NCBI RefSeq assembly: GCF_017815515.1
Contig: NZ_CP072611.1
Location: 2,914,001 to 2,978,000, forward strand
DNA: 64,000 bases
Direction of reading: 5' to 3'
Origin: Aureimonas populi
GTDB lineage: Bacteria > Pseudomonadota > Alphaproteobacteria > Rhizobiales > Rhizobiaceae
Shown: piece by piece, positions 13,009 through 19,908 of the stretch
Position numbering within the stretch: the first letter of the stretch is position 1
Layout of the letters: every line of letters starts with the position of its first letter
Program-made: the position numbers and the translations under genes
The notes under the pieces: model-generated
Told to the model about the DNA's origin: nothing
The model's database searches: none
The model's input: only the letters and a program-made list of their open reading frames with translations

Positions 13009-13048
13009 GCCGGCTTAGCTCAGATGGTAGAGCACCTGATTTGTAATC
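13009..13048 (+). pseudogene. 5' half of host tRNA-Thr(UGU), cut in the anticodon arm
   Basis: The segment has a complete acceptor 5' strand (GCCGGCT), D arm (GCTC/GAGC) and 5' anticodon stem CCTGA with loop TTTGTAA (anticodon TGT, 13042-13044), then departs from tRNA sequence after TC. The missing 3' half, with complementary acceptor strand AGCCGGC, is found at 24281-24317. Joining the two gives a canonical tRNA, so an insertion of about 11.2 kb split this gene. Confidence 0.9.
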
Positions 13049-13146
13049 GGCGGGCCTGGAGGCGAGAATGCGAATCGGATCATGCGCTTAGGCTGCGTCT
13101 GACCCGAGCAAGTACCGAATAGGCACCGGAAATCGGTGTCGCAGGG

Positions 13147-13221
13147 GCCGGCGTAGCACAGCGGTAGTGCAGCGGTTTTGTAAACCGAAGGTCGGGAGTT
13201 CGATCCTCTCCGCCGGCACCA
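13147..13221 (+). tRNA. tRNA-Thr(UGU), complete, carried inside the element
   Basis: A full cloverleaf can be drawn: acceptor GCCGGCG/CGCCGGC, D stem GCAC/GTGC, anticodon stem GCGGT/ACCGA (last pair G-A mismatched), loop TTTGTAA with anticodon TGT at 13179-13181, T stem GGGAG/CTCTC with loop TTCGATC, and encoded CCA. The first pairs G1-C72 and C2-G71 fit Thr identity. Its sequence differs clearly from the host gene split at 13009, so it is not a duplication. It probably replaces the destroyed host tRNA. Confidence 0.93.
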
Positions 13222-13270
13222 TCCTTCTCCTATCGCGACCGCGGAAGCGGTTTTGCGGTGGTGAAGGTTC

Positions 13271-14230
13271 TCAATTTGTTCTAGTGTTTAGTCCCGGCCT
13301 TTGATGGATTGGGTCGATGATGAATCGATCCGGCTGGGATGTCCACTGCTTGCATATGAACTCGTATGGTGTGAGACCCTTGAGCGTCTTCAATCTTCTC
13401 GCGAAGTTGTAGGCATCGATGAAGTCGGCAAGATGCTTTTTCAGTTGCGCGTGATCGTCGTAGTGGAAGCGTTTGACGGTCGCATCCTTGATGGTGCGGT
13501 TCATCCGTTCCACCTGTCCATTCGTCCAGGGATGCTTGAGCTTTGTGAGCCTGTGCTCGATGCCGTTCTCGTCACAGACCCGGTCGAAGATATGATGGAA
13601 GGCATACTTGTCCCTGGCCCGGTTGGTGAACTGGATGCCGTTGTCAGTCAGAACGGTGTGGATCTTGTAAGGCACCGCCGCGATCAGGTTGCGCAGGAAC
13701 TGGGCCGCGATCATCTTGCCCGCTTCGGTGTGGAGTTCGGCATAGGCGAACTTGGATGTGCGATCGATCCCCACGAACAAGCGCAGCTTGCCCTGGGCTG
13801 TCTGGACCTCGGCGATGTCGATGTGGAAGAAGCCGATCGGATAGCTCTTGAACTTCTTTTTGGCAGGCTTGTCGCCTTCGACATCGGGCAGTCGGGAGAT
13901 GCCGTGCCGTTGCAGACAGCGATGCAAGGATGAACGCGTCAGGTGCGGGATGGTCGGCTGAAGCGCATACAGGCAATCGTCGAGCGGCAGCAGCGTGTGC
14001 TTGCGGAAGGCGACGATGATCGCTTCTTGCTCAAGTGAGAGCACCGTCGAATGCGGGTCCCTCGGCCCGGTCGGAAGATCGGCGACCGAGGCGCGCTTCT
14101 TCCACTTCGCCACGGTCTTCTGATTGATCCCATAGCGCTTGGACAGCGCCCTCAGGCTCTCTTGACTATTTTGTATCGCTCGACGGACCGCCTCTGTCGT
14201 CGTGGCGCTCCCATGTAAAATCTGGCCCAT
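13271..14230 (-). CDS. IS481-family transposase
   Basis: A 319-residue DDE transposase. An N-terminal helix-turn-helix (SLRALSKRYGINQKTVAKWKKR, about residues 26-47) binds the ends, followed by an rve integrase core with the acidic triad in FHIDIAEVQ, VLTDNGIQF and GQVERMNRT. The length is normal for IS481 and the frame is uninterrupted, so it may be active. It is transcribed leftward towards the element's tRNA. The product is expected to act on the inverted repeats at 13285 and 14286. Confidence 0.93.
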   Translation of the reverse strand: MGQILHGSATTTEAVRRAIQNSQESLRALSKRYGINQKTVAKWKKRASVADLPTGPRDPHSTVLSLEQEAIIVAFRKHTLLPLDDCLYALQPTIPHLTRSSLHRCLQRHGISRLPDVEGDKPAKKKFKSYPIGFFHIDIAEVQTAQGKLRLFVGIDRTSKFAYAELHTEAGKMIAAQFLRNLIAAVPYKIHTVLTDNGIQFTNRARDKYAFHHIFDRVCDENGIEHRLTKLKHPWTNGQVERMNRTIKDATVKRFHYDDHAQLKKHLADFIDAYNFARRLKTLKGLTPYEFICKQWTSQPDRFIIDPIHQRPGLNTRTN

Positions 14231-14286
14231 AGCGCATCCTTCCAGTCAGAAGAAAACAATGCACCATCAAAGCACGGGATCAAACA
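13285..14286 (-). mobile_element. IS481-family insertion sequence, about 1.0 kb
   Basis: Imperfect 23-bp terminal inverted repeats bracket the transposase: 13285-13307 and 14264-14286 share TGTTT, TCCCG and CTTTGATGG with a few mismatches. No clear target duplication is seen. The transposase stop codon lies 14 bases outside the left repeat, so the exact left terminus is uncertain or the last codons are borrowed from flanking DNA. It sits between the element's tRNA and its XRE gene. Confidence 0.75.
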
Positions 14287-14289
14287 TCA

Positions 14290-14363
14290 CATCGTCACTT
14301 GCGAATAGAAATGTGACGATGAGTCCGTGGACGATTAGTCGACATCTGGTCGCCATGCGACCA
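14290..14363 (+). promoter_or_regulatory. Candidate operators upstream of the XRE regulator
   Basis: Two perfect inverted repeats lie before and on the XRE start: CATCGTCAC/GTGACGATG (14290-14298 and 14313-14321) and TGGTCGC-CAT-GCGACCA (14347-14363), the latter touching the ATG. Their position suits autoregulation by the XRE protein. This is inferred from symmetry and location only. Confidence 0.45.
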
Positions 14364-14587
14364 TGGTGGACTATAAGAGAGTCCTGGCTCAGAACGTGAA
14401 GGCAGCGAGGAAGGAACTCGGCGTGTCGCAGGAGGCGCTTGCGCTGGAGACGGAGATCGACCGCACCTACATCTCCGGCATCGAGCGCGCCCTGCGCAAT
14501 CCGTCGCTGACGCTGATCGTCAAGTTGGCCGAATGCCTCAAGTCGACACCGGGCGCGCTGCTGACGCCGCCTAGGGATCGCTCCTAG
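14363..14587 (+). CDS. XRE-family transcriptional regulator
   Basis: A 74-residue single-domain helix-turn-helix protein. Residues 6-62 form the HTH_3/XRE fold: LAQNVKAARKELGVSQEALA, then recognition helix region DRTYISGIERALRNPS. Proteins of this size repress phage-like promoters, and this one has palindromes directly upstream. It is convergent with the gp10-like gene, sharing four bases at the 3' ends. It may control the satellite's leftward gene cluster, but no target can be read from the sequence. Confidence 0.88.
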   Translation: MVDYKRVLAQNVKAARKELGVSQEALALETEIDRTYISGIERALRNPSLTLIVKLAECLKSTPGALLTPPRDRS

Positions 14588-15042
14588 CTCTCGACGATCT
14601 TCGCACCGCGCACCGTCGCCAGCCCCTCCATCACCGCGATCCGTACGAATCCGGCCGGCGCCTGCTTCGAGTGGCCGTCGTTGAGCGGGCGGATGTGCGG
14701 GGCGTTGTTGGTGATGTGGATCGAGCCGTTCCTTCCGATGTCGAACGCCTCGATGGTCGGCGCGCCGACCTCGATCGCCGCGGCGGCGTTGTCCGCCGCT
14801 GTCGAGCCGCCCGCGCCCGGAACCCTTGCCGGAAACAGCCCCTCGAAGGCCCGGTCGAGTTCGGGCGTCCAGTTCGAGCGGGCCATGCCGGTGTCGACCG
14901 GCGTTGTCTCGACGGCGGATCGCAGCACGGCATGGGCGCAGTCCTTGACTGCGCGCTCGACGTTACCCTCGACCCGCACGGCGATGCGGTCGATGCGCCT
15001 GGCGAAGTCGTTAAGCCCGGCCATGAACCGATGCTCCGCCAT
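14584..15042 (-). CDS. HK97 gp10-like phage protein
   Basis: A 152-residue phage virion-assembly protein. The segment TTPVDTGMARSNW (about 46-58) and the C-terminal ITNNAPHIRPLNDGHSKQAP (about 110-129) are typical of the HK97 gp10 / tail-completion family found at the head-tail interface. It is the last gene of a leftward cluster and overlaps the preceding 118-residue gene by 32 bases. Its presence without capsid, portal or tail-tube genes suggests that the element modifies or borrows another phage's particles, or is a remnant. Family assignment is by motif memory and moderately firm. Confidence 0.75.
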   Translation of the reverse strand: MAEHRFMAGLNDFARRIDRIAVRVEGNVERAVKDCAHAVLRSAVETTPVDTGMARSNWTPELDRAFEGLFPARVPGAGGSTAADNAAAAIEVGAPTIEAFDIGRNGSIHITNNAPHIRPLNDGHSKQAPAGFVRIAVMEGLATVRGAKIVES

Positions 15043-15367
15043 GTAGCGCTTCGACCTCGGCGTATCGCTCGATGATGGCCCGAAGGATCGGATCGGCCTC
15101 GGGGTCGATCACCATGTAGGGACGATCCTCCGGCCAGAGGTCGGCGTCCCGCATAGAGCGGACCCATGCCGTTCTGCCCCGCGCCGTGGAGCGCGGATCG
15201 ACCGGGCATTCGAGGTAGCGGTAGGCCCGGAGGTGCCACTCGGCCATGAACCGGGCGCGGTCGTCGAAGCTTTCCGGCGTGCCGCCGAGATAGATGTGCA
15301 CCGTCATCGGCGTCGTGGCGAACACCTCTGCCAGGGCATCGCGGATGTGCTGCTCGCGGTTCTCCAT
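15011..15367 (-). CDS. Hypothetical phage-type protein (118 aa)
   Basis: An acidic 118-residue protein starting MENREQHIRDALAEVFATTP with no recognised family. A predicted helix-strand N-terminal half (TVHIYLGGTPESFDDRARFM) is followed by an aromatic middle part and the C-terminal helix ILRAIIERYAEVEAL. It overlaps the gp10-like gene downstream by 32 bases and starts two bases from the end of the upstream ORF, a spacing normal for phage structural clusters. Position next to gp10 suggests a head-tail connector role, but nothing in the sequence proves it. Confidence 0.65.
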   Translation of the reverse strand: MENREQHIRDALAEVFATTPMTVHIYLGGTPESFDDRARFMAEWHLRAYRYLECPVDPRSTARGRTAWVRSMRDADLWPEDRPYMVIDPEADPILRAIIERYAEVEALHGGASVHGRA

Positions 15368-15370
15368 GGC

Positions 15371-15649
15371 TCAGTCCTCTTCGGCGGGGTCGGTGATGTC
15401 GATAAGGTCGGCTGCTTCCAGCGCGGCACGGTCGCGCGCCCTGAGCGCGAGGCCGACAGCGCGCTCCGGCGAGGCGCGGCCAGTCTCGAAGGCGCGATCC
15501 TCGGCCATGGCCCGGTCGGCGATGTCCGCGATTTCCATGATCGCGGCGGTGACGGCGCGGTGTTCCTCCCCGACGAGGAGGTCGGCAAGCTCGTGCGGCG
15601 AGAAGGGGCGCTCGGCATGAGGAACGCGCTGGACGCGGGACACGAGCAC
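15371..15649 (-). CDS. Hypothetical protein, probably the C-terminal part of a gene broken by a TAG codon
   Basis: A 92-residue helical, acidic ORF (HELADLLVGEEHRAVTAAIM, ERAVGLALRARDRAALEAAD) from a GTG at 15649 with no clear ribosome site. The same frame stays open upstream without a start until a TAG at 15674-15676, and beyond it runs straight into the 132-residue ORF. Reading across the TAG gives a smooth sequence, so the two ORFs were probably one ~230-residue protein. The function is unknown. The downstream neighbour begins two bases away. Confidence 0.55.
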   Translation of the reverse strand: MLVSRVQRVPHAERPFSPHELADLLVGEEHRAVTAAIMEIADIADRAMAEDRAFETGRASPERAVGLALRARDRAALEAADLIDITDPAEED

Positions 15650-15673
15650 GGCGGCAAGCTCGCGATCCTTCGC

Positions 15674-16072
15674 CTACACGGCGAGCGCGGCGAGGCTTGC
15701 GAGCTCGGCGTCGCCCGAATGCTCGAGCTGCTGAATCAGGCGGGAGCGGCGCTCGGAGCCGATGCCGTCGCGAGCGAGCATCTGCACCGGGCTCTGGTAA
15801 TGAAAGCGGGCATCGGCGGCGTCGCGGCGCAGGGCGTCGAGGTCGCGCAGCCGCGCGAGCCGGTTGTCGTGGCTATTGCGTCGAAGCTCGGCTCTCAGCC
15901 CACCGAGGGCACGGCCGACCAGCATCATGCGCTGCCCGGTCGATAGGTCGGACAGCGTGGAGTCCAGCTCTTTGCGGCGGGTTTCCACGCGGCCGTTCAT
16001 GTCGGCGATCAGCCGCGTGTGCTGCTCGCCGAGCTCCCGCGCCCGCGAGAGCGAGGCCCGTAGGTCCGTCAC
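15674..16072 (-). CDS. Hypothetical coiled-coil protein, possibly truncated at both ends
   Basis: A 132-residue charged helical protein (SLSRARELGEQHTRLIADM, RRKELDSTLSDLSTGQRMM) with coiled-coil character. The GTG at 16072 lacks a ribosome site. A well-placed ATG with AAGGAGA upstream exists at 16109 but in a different frame; deletion of one C near 16073 would join MAKMKPRPTLAV to this ORF. At the other end a TAG separates it from the in-frame ORF at 15371-15649. A single original gene of about 16109 to 15371 is likely. No family is recognised. Confidence 0.55.
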   Translation of the reverse strand: MTDLRASLSRARELGEQHTRLIADMNGRVETRRKELDSTLSDLSTGQRMMLVGRALGGLRAELRRNSHDNRLARLRDLDALRRDAADARFHYQSPVQMLARDGIGSERRSRLIQQLEHSGDAELASLAALAV

Positions 16073-16240
16073 GGACCGCCAGGGTGGGCCTGGGCTTCAT
16101 CTTCGCCATGGTCGTTCTCCTTCGTCGTGGCGCGTCACGCCCCACGCGGTCGGATGACCCCGGCGCGGGACACGGCCCGCATGAGCGTCCAGGCCCATCG
16201 GCCTGACCGGGCCGACCCATCGGCCGGCCCGTAGACATCT

Positions 16241-16519
16241 TCAGCATGTCCCGACATCGCGCCGGACCGGACCAGCAATGGCGCCACCCGCTCCGTCGAA
16301 CCGCTCCCGCAGCCCGCTCTGCGAGAACAAGAACCAGAGGCGTGCGGCGGTCCGCGTGTCTGTGAGCCGCTCAAGGTCCTCCAGGAACAGCCAAGCGTCC
16401 ATGGCGACGCAGAGCGCCTCGTCCTCAACCTCAAGAGAGTCGCTGATAAGCGCAGCGACGGCGCGGTCGTGCGCCGACACCTGCGCGTCGGGATGGTTCA
16501 TGTATTCAGGCACGGGCAC
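16241..16519 (-). CDS. Hypothetical protein (92 aa)
   Basis: A 92-residue acidic protein beginning with GTG, placed six bases after a GGAGGG ribosome site, which decides this start over the internal ATG at 16501. The middle part EALCVAMDAWLFLEDLERLTD is a strong amphipathic helix. It overlaps the upstream gene by 14 bases, so the two are coupled. No domain is recognised. Location in the leftward cluster that ends in gp10 makes a phage-derived origin likely, without indicating a function. Confidence 0.6.
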   Translation of the reverse strand: MPVPEYMNHPDAQVSAHDRAVAALISDSLEVEDEALCVAMDAWLFLEDLERLTDTRTAARLWFLFSQSGLRERFDGAGGAIAGPVRRDVGTC

Positions 16520-16862
16520 GGCAATCCCTCCTCAAGCCGCGCGCGGCGCGCTTCCGCTCCTGCTGCTCGTAGGCCGCGTCAAACGGGTCGATCAGGCCAT
16601 GCACCTCAATCAGCAGACGCTTGGTCTCGAAAGGCAGCTCGTCGCAGACCATCCGCGCCAGCAGACCGCGATCAGCACCGCGATCCTTCAGCGCACGCAG
16701 ATAGGCGATCACGGTCGCGGACAGCATTACCGTCTGGAACAGCACGGTCTTGTTCTCGAAAGCATTCTCGAATGATATCACCCGAATGGCGGTGTTGATC
16801 TCCTCATCGGTGACCTTGACATCCGCGATGTCCTGCCAAATCCTGGAATCCCAAGGCTTCAT
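16506..16862 (-). CDS. Hypothetical protein (118 aa), first gene of the leftward cluster
   Basis: A 118-residue protein starting MKPWDSRIWQDIADVKVTDEE after a good AAGGAG ribosome site nine bases upstream; a longer frame to 16949 lacks one. The protein looks helical with a central LFQTVMLSATVIAYLRALKDRG and a basic C-terminus. It is the promoter-proximal gene of the cluster running to gp10 and is divergent from the gene at 16975, with a 16-bp perfect palindrome between them. No family is recognised. Confidence 0.65.
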   Translation of the reverse strand: MKPWDSRIWQDIADVKVTDEEINTAIRVISFENAFENKTVLFQTVMLSATVIAYLRALKDRGADRGLLARMVCDELPFETKRLLIEVHGLIDPFDAAYEQQERKRAARGLRRDCRARA

Positions 16863-16927
16863 TTTCTTCGCTCCTTCTTTCCGCCCGCAGGAGCGCGGAC
16901 GCAGGAGGAAGGTGGCAGAGCGCATTC

Positions 16928-16965
16928 TTGACGTCAAAAAGATAGGCAATTACAAACGTTTGTAA
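16928..16965 (+). promoter_or_regulatory. Divergent promoter region with 16-bp palindromic operator
   Basis: TTACAAACGTTTGTAA at 16950-16965 is a perfect 16-bp palindrome. It is preceded by TTGACGTCAA (16928-16937), also a palindrome, whose TTGACG can serve as a -35 box; seventeen bases on, TACAAA (16951-16956) can serve as -10, inside the operator. A repressor bound here would block the rightward gene at 16975 and sit upstream of the leftward cluster starting at 16862. Confidence 0.6.
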
Positions 16966-16974
16966 AGGGCGAAA

Positions 16975-17457
16975 GTGTCCACTATGTCCGATGACGAACT
17001 CGTTCCCGCGAAATATCGAGGCCAGATCGGTCGAAAATATCGGTCACCGCACCAGTCGGGCTACGTTCGCCGCCGGCCCATCGTCATGGAGTATGTGAGG
17101 AGCCTTCTCATCGACGGAGAATGGCCGACCACCGAGAAGATCGCGCGATTGATCGAGGCGCTGGATCGCGGGCACGTCGTCAACTCGAAGACCATAAGCT
17201 ACGACCTGTACCACCTCAGAAAAGAGGGAAAGGTGTGGCGCTATCCTAACAGCCACCGCGTAAAGGTCGAGGACTCCGAAGGTCCCCGCATCTATCCGTC
17301 CTTGAGGTGGGCCGCCGACGCCGAGGGCTGTTCCAAGGAGGCCGCCAGAAAATGGCTGATGAAGCCGGGGCAAATGAATCGGCGTGGCCAAATCTGGAGC
17401 TATGTCGAATCTCCCGAAGATCGACCGAAGACCAATCAGCGGAAGAAGGGCGGCTGA
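16975..17457 (+). CDS. Putative DNA-binding protein of the element
   Basis: A 160-residue basic protein; the only one in the middle of the element that reads rightward. Residues about 35-82 (VMEYVRSLLIDGEWPTTEKI through TISYDLYHLRKEGKVWRYP) look like a winged helix-turn-helix, and the C-terminal part resembles a second small DNA-binding-like region (WAADAEGCSKEAARKWL). GTG 16975 is preferred because AAGGG lies six bases before it; ATG 16984 is the alternative. It starts immediately after the palindromic operator and so may be its own repressor, a natural candidate for the element's master switch. This function is inferred. Confidence 0.6.
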   Translation: MSTMSDDELVPAKYRGQIGRKYRSPHQSGYVRRRPIVMEYVRSLLIDGEWPTTEKIARLIEALDRGHVVNSKTISYDLYHLRKEGKVWRYPNSHRVKVEDSEGPRIYPSLRWAADAEGCSKEAARKWLMKPGQMNRRGQIWSYVESPEDRPKTNQRKKGG

Positions 17458-17462
17458 TGTCA

Positions 17463-17723
17463 TCAAACGTCGCCGGAATTTGCCCTGTGCGGAACCTGAT
17501 GTTCGTCGGCCATGCGCTCCCACATCGCATCGGGAAGCGGCGCAACTGACCAGAACCATGCGCCGGTCGGCCCTCCGCGCGCGGCTACGAGCGCGTTCGC
17601 TCCGCCAAACACGGCCACGGCAAGGGGCGCGGTGGCGGCGAGCGTCTCGGCCAGCACCTGCGCCGCCAACAGGTCGCGCAACAAGGCCGACGCCGCGTCA
17701 GTCGACCGGGACGAGCGCGCCAT
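17463..17723 (-). CDS. Hypothetical small protein (86 aa)
   Basis: An 86-residue ORF from an ATG at 17723 (MARSSRSTDAASALLRDLLA) with a hydrophobic Ala-rich middle (AETLAATAPLAVAVFGGANAL) that could be a membrane segment, then an aromatic patch WFWSVAPLPDAMW. The start lies inside the frameshifted tail of the terminase-small-like gene, a typical overlap for phage genes. It is convergent with the gene at 16975, five bases apart. No family is recognised, and coding status is supported only by arrangement. Confidence 0.45.
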   Translation of the reverse strand: MARSSRSTDAASALLRDLLAAQVLAETLAATAPLAVAVFGGANALVAARGGPTGAWFWSVAPLPDAMWERMADEHQVPHRANSGDV

Positions 17724-17767
17724 CCGCCTTGGCCTCCACCTCGACGGCCAGATATTTGCCCAGCAAA

Positions 17768-18205
17768 TCAATCAAGGCGGCACGGTCGCCGGGCTCCATC
17801 CGCGCGATGACGCGGGGGGGCGAGACCGGCCGGCGCCGACGCCATAGCTCCGCCCTCGGCCGTGAAGGAAAGGAAGTTGTTCAAGCGTTCAGGCCAGCGG
17901 AATTTCAGCAAAACTTCGATCAGCCTATCGCTCGGTTCCTCGTCCGCAAGTGAGCGATCGAACGCCTTGCCAAGAATTTCGTGAAATGCGGAGTCCATCG
18001 CCTGATTGTACCTGGCGCCGAACTCGAAATCCCGCCGGCGGTGGTCGTGAATCGTTGCCGTCGAAATGCCCGTCGCCTCCGACGCCCGCTTCGGCGAGCC
18101 GGTTCTCGCGATGATGTCCAGGACCCGCGCCTCGATCGCCGCTGTCCATCTCCGATCCATGGCGGGACGGCGCACCGCCCGAACCTCGCCCTTCCTGTCG
18201 CCCAT
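17768..18205 (-). CDS. Phage terminase small subunit-like protein, 3' end frameshifted
   Basis: Small terminases recognise pac/cos DNA for packaging. Residues about 20-110 carry an N-terminal helix-turn-helix (SPKRASEATGISTATIHDHR) followed by RRDFEFGARYNQAMDSAFHEILGKAF, the usual pattern for this family. The ATG at 18205 has an AAGG ribosome site; an upstream ATG at 18271 adds 22 residues. At a run of seven C (17814-17820, minus strand) the frame shifts. One C fewer would replace the present end by a plausible tail IARMEPGDRAALIDLLGKYL, ending at 17698. No large terminase gene is present nearby. Replacement of host-phage TerS is how PICI satellites redirect packaging. Confidence 0.7.
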   Translation of the reverse strand: MGDRKGEVRAVRRPAMDRRWTAAIEARVLDIIARTGSPKRASEATGISTATIHDHRRRDFEFGARYNQAMDSAFHEILGKAFDRSLADEEPSDRLIEVLLKFRWPERLNNFLSFTAEGGAMASAPAGLAPPRHRADGARRPCRLD

Positions 18206-18761
18206 GGTCGCCGCCTTCTTCCTGATTGCCTGCCTGCGATGATGCAGCGTGCGGGACGTGCTGGGAGCCATCGAAACCGTCTCGCAAAAATTTGGGAAAT
18301 CGGCTCCCGGCCTCCCTCCCATGGAAAAGGGGCCGTTGAGCCGATGGAGATCCTAGGACGCCGGCCCGTTCTCCATGGGAAGTGGGTTGTTTCTCGCCGG
18401 GACCCTTTGCCGGTACCTGGCCCGGTGCTTTCCAATCCGCCGCCGACCATGCCCTTGATCCGACTCGCCTTCGGGCCTCGGACCCTCCTATGCGCGATTA
18501 GAGGGTCTGGCACCGTCGCCCCGCAGCGGCGCGCAAGCCCGCCGCTGCCCGCCTTCGGTGATGTTCGGCCTCGCTCACCGTCACCGCGCCGCGGCCGTAC
18601 TGGCCCCCGTCACCGAGCCACCGGCACCGATCATTACCTTTGACCGGCTGACTGGCTCGCACGCGCGAGGACTGCGTGGTCTGCACGAAAAGCGCCACCG
18701 GAAGCAATGTCGCCACCGCCTCATACAGCACGATCGCAGGGCCGGAGGATGACCGACCTAA

Positions 18762-19668
18762 GAGTCCGTCCGAGAATGGGTTGAGTGATCGGAGCGCGGC
18801 TGATTCCAGAGGGTATCTGACACCTGATCTGGAAACGCCATGTGGACCCCGACCACCCGGCGGCAGCATAGCCGCGACCACCTGCGATATGAAACCGACC
18901 TGACCGATGCCGAGTGGGGGATCATCGAGCCCATGCTGCCGAAGGGATGTTCGCGAGGGCGACCGTCGGCCTGGCCGACGCGCGAGATCCTGAATGCGAT
19001 CTTCTACGTCCTGCGGGGTGGCATTCCCTGGCGGCTCATCCCCAAGGACATGCCGCCCAAGAGCACGGTGTTCGACCATTTCAGCCGCTGGCGCGACGCT
19101 GGCGTATTCGCGACCATCAACCACCGCCTCGTCATGAGGGATCGTGAGCGGGTGGCGCGCGATGCCTCGCCCAGCGCCGCCGTCATCGACAGCCAAAGCG
19201 TCAAGACAACCGAGGCCGGCGGGCCGAGAGGGTATGACGCCGGCAAGAAGGTGAAGGGTCGAAAGCGCCAGGCCATGGTCGATACGGATGGACGCGCCCT
19301 CGTTCTCGATCCTCAGCCCGCCAGTGTCCAGGACCGCGACGGTGCCGTCCCTGTCCTGCGCCTGTCGCGGCGTTCCTTCCCGTTCGTGACGAAGGCCTTC
19401 GCCGACGCAGGCTTTGCGGGAGAGCGGCCTCGCACCGCAACGCTGATCGACATTGAGATCGTCAGGAAACCGCCAGAGCAGATCGGATTCGCAATCCATC
19501 CGAGGCGCTGGGTCGTGGAACGCTTCTTCGCATGGATCAGCCGCAACCGGCGCCTCTGGAAGAATACCGAGGCCACGCTCGCATCCGCCACAGCCTTCCT
19601 CTACGCCGCATCCGTCATGATCCTCCTACGTCGCATCGCTCGGGCATCATGAATTCCCGGACGGACTC
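18762..19668 (+). mobile_element. IS5-family insertion sequence, 907 bp
   Basis: Terminal inverted repeats of about 16 bp (GAGTCCGTCCGAGAAT at the left, its near-perfect complement ATTCCCGGACGGACTC at the right) enclose a single transposase gene. The flanks are TAA on the left and TGA on the right, fitting the TNA target of the IS1031-type subgroup but differing at the middle base. The insertion breaks an ORF of the surrounding element. Confidence 0.85.
18840..19652 (+). CDS. IS5-family transposase
   Basis: A 270-residue DDE transposase in one uninterrupted frame. The N-terminal DUF4096-type domain contains LTDAEWGIIEPMLP and GGIPWRLIPKDMPPKSTV. The acidic residues sit in AAVIDSQSVKTTE, FADAGFAGE and WVVERFFAWISRNRRLWKN, the last being the IS5 Y-(2)-R-(3)-E-(6)-K-type signature region. 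The length is usual for the family and no programmed frameshift is needed. The start at 18840 is 78 bases inside the left end of the IS. Confidence 0.95.
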   Translation: MWTPTTRRQHSRDHLRYETDLTDAEWGIIEPMLPKGCSRGRPSAWPTREILNAIFYVLRGGIPWRLIPKDMPPKSTVFDHFSRWRDAGVFATINHRLVMRDRERVARDASPSAAVIDSQSVKTTEAGGPRGYDAGKKVKGRKRQAMVDTDGRALVLDPQPASVQDRDGAVPVLRLSRRSFPFVTKAFADAGFAGERPRTATLIDIEIVRKPPEQIGFAIHPRRWVVERFFAWISRNRRLWKNTEATLASATAFLYAASVMILLRRIARAS

Positions 19669-19908
19669 TGAGATCGGACGGCGGGCTCTCCGGCCTCCAT
19701 GCGCGGCGCGCGGTATCTCGGTGGACCTCGAAGCCCGAAACTCTACGGCGACAGCAAACAGCCATGCCGCCATCCCCTTATGCCCCTCTCTATTCCATGT
19801 TGATTTATAGAGAGAGATACAACAGATACAGCAGCCGGAATTGCGCAGCCGGATCATGAGCTTGAGGCTCGGCATCCGCCTCATGGAAGATACCGCGCCC
19901 CGTGCCGC

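Larger units (their letters stand above)
18498..19773 (-). pseudogene. ORF of about 120 residues interrupted by an IS5-family element
   Basis: Two minus-strand fragments flank the IS: 19773-19669 (start MAAWLFAVAVEFRASRS after an AAGGGG site) and 18761-18498 (ending AAAGLRAAAGRRCQTL). Removing the IS plus one copy of its TNA target gives one continuous reading frame with a central hydrophobic stretch EAVATLLPVALFV. No family is recognised and the coding status is uncertain, because open frames are common in GC-rich DNA. Between this ORF and the terminase-like gene (18206-18497) I see no further gene. Confidence 0.35.
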
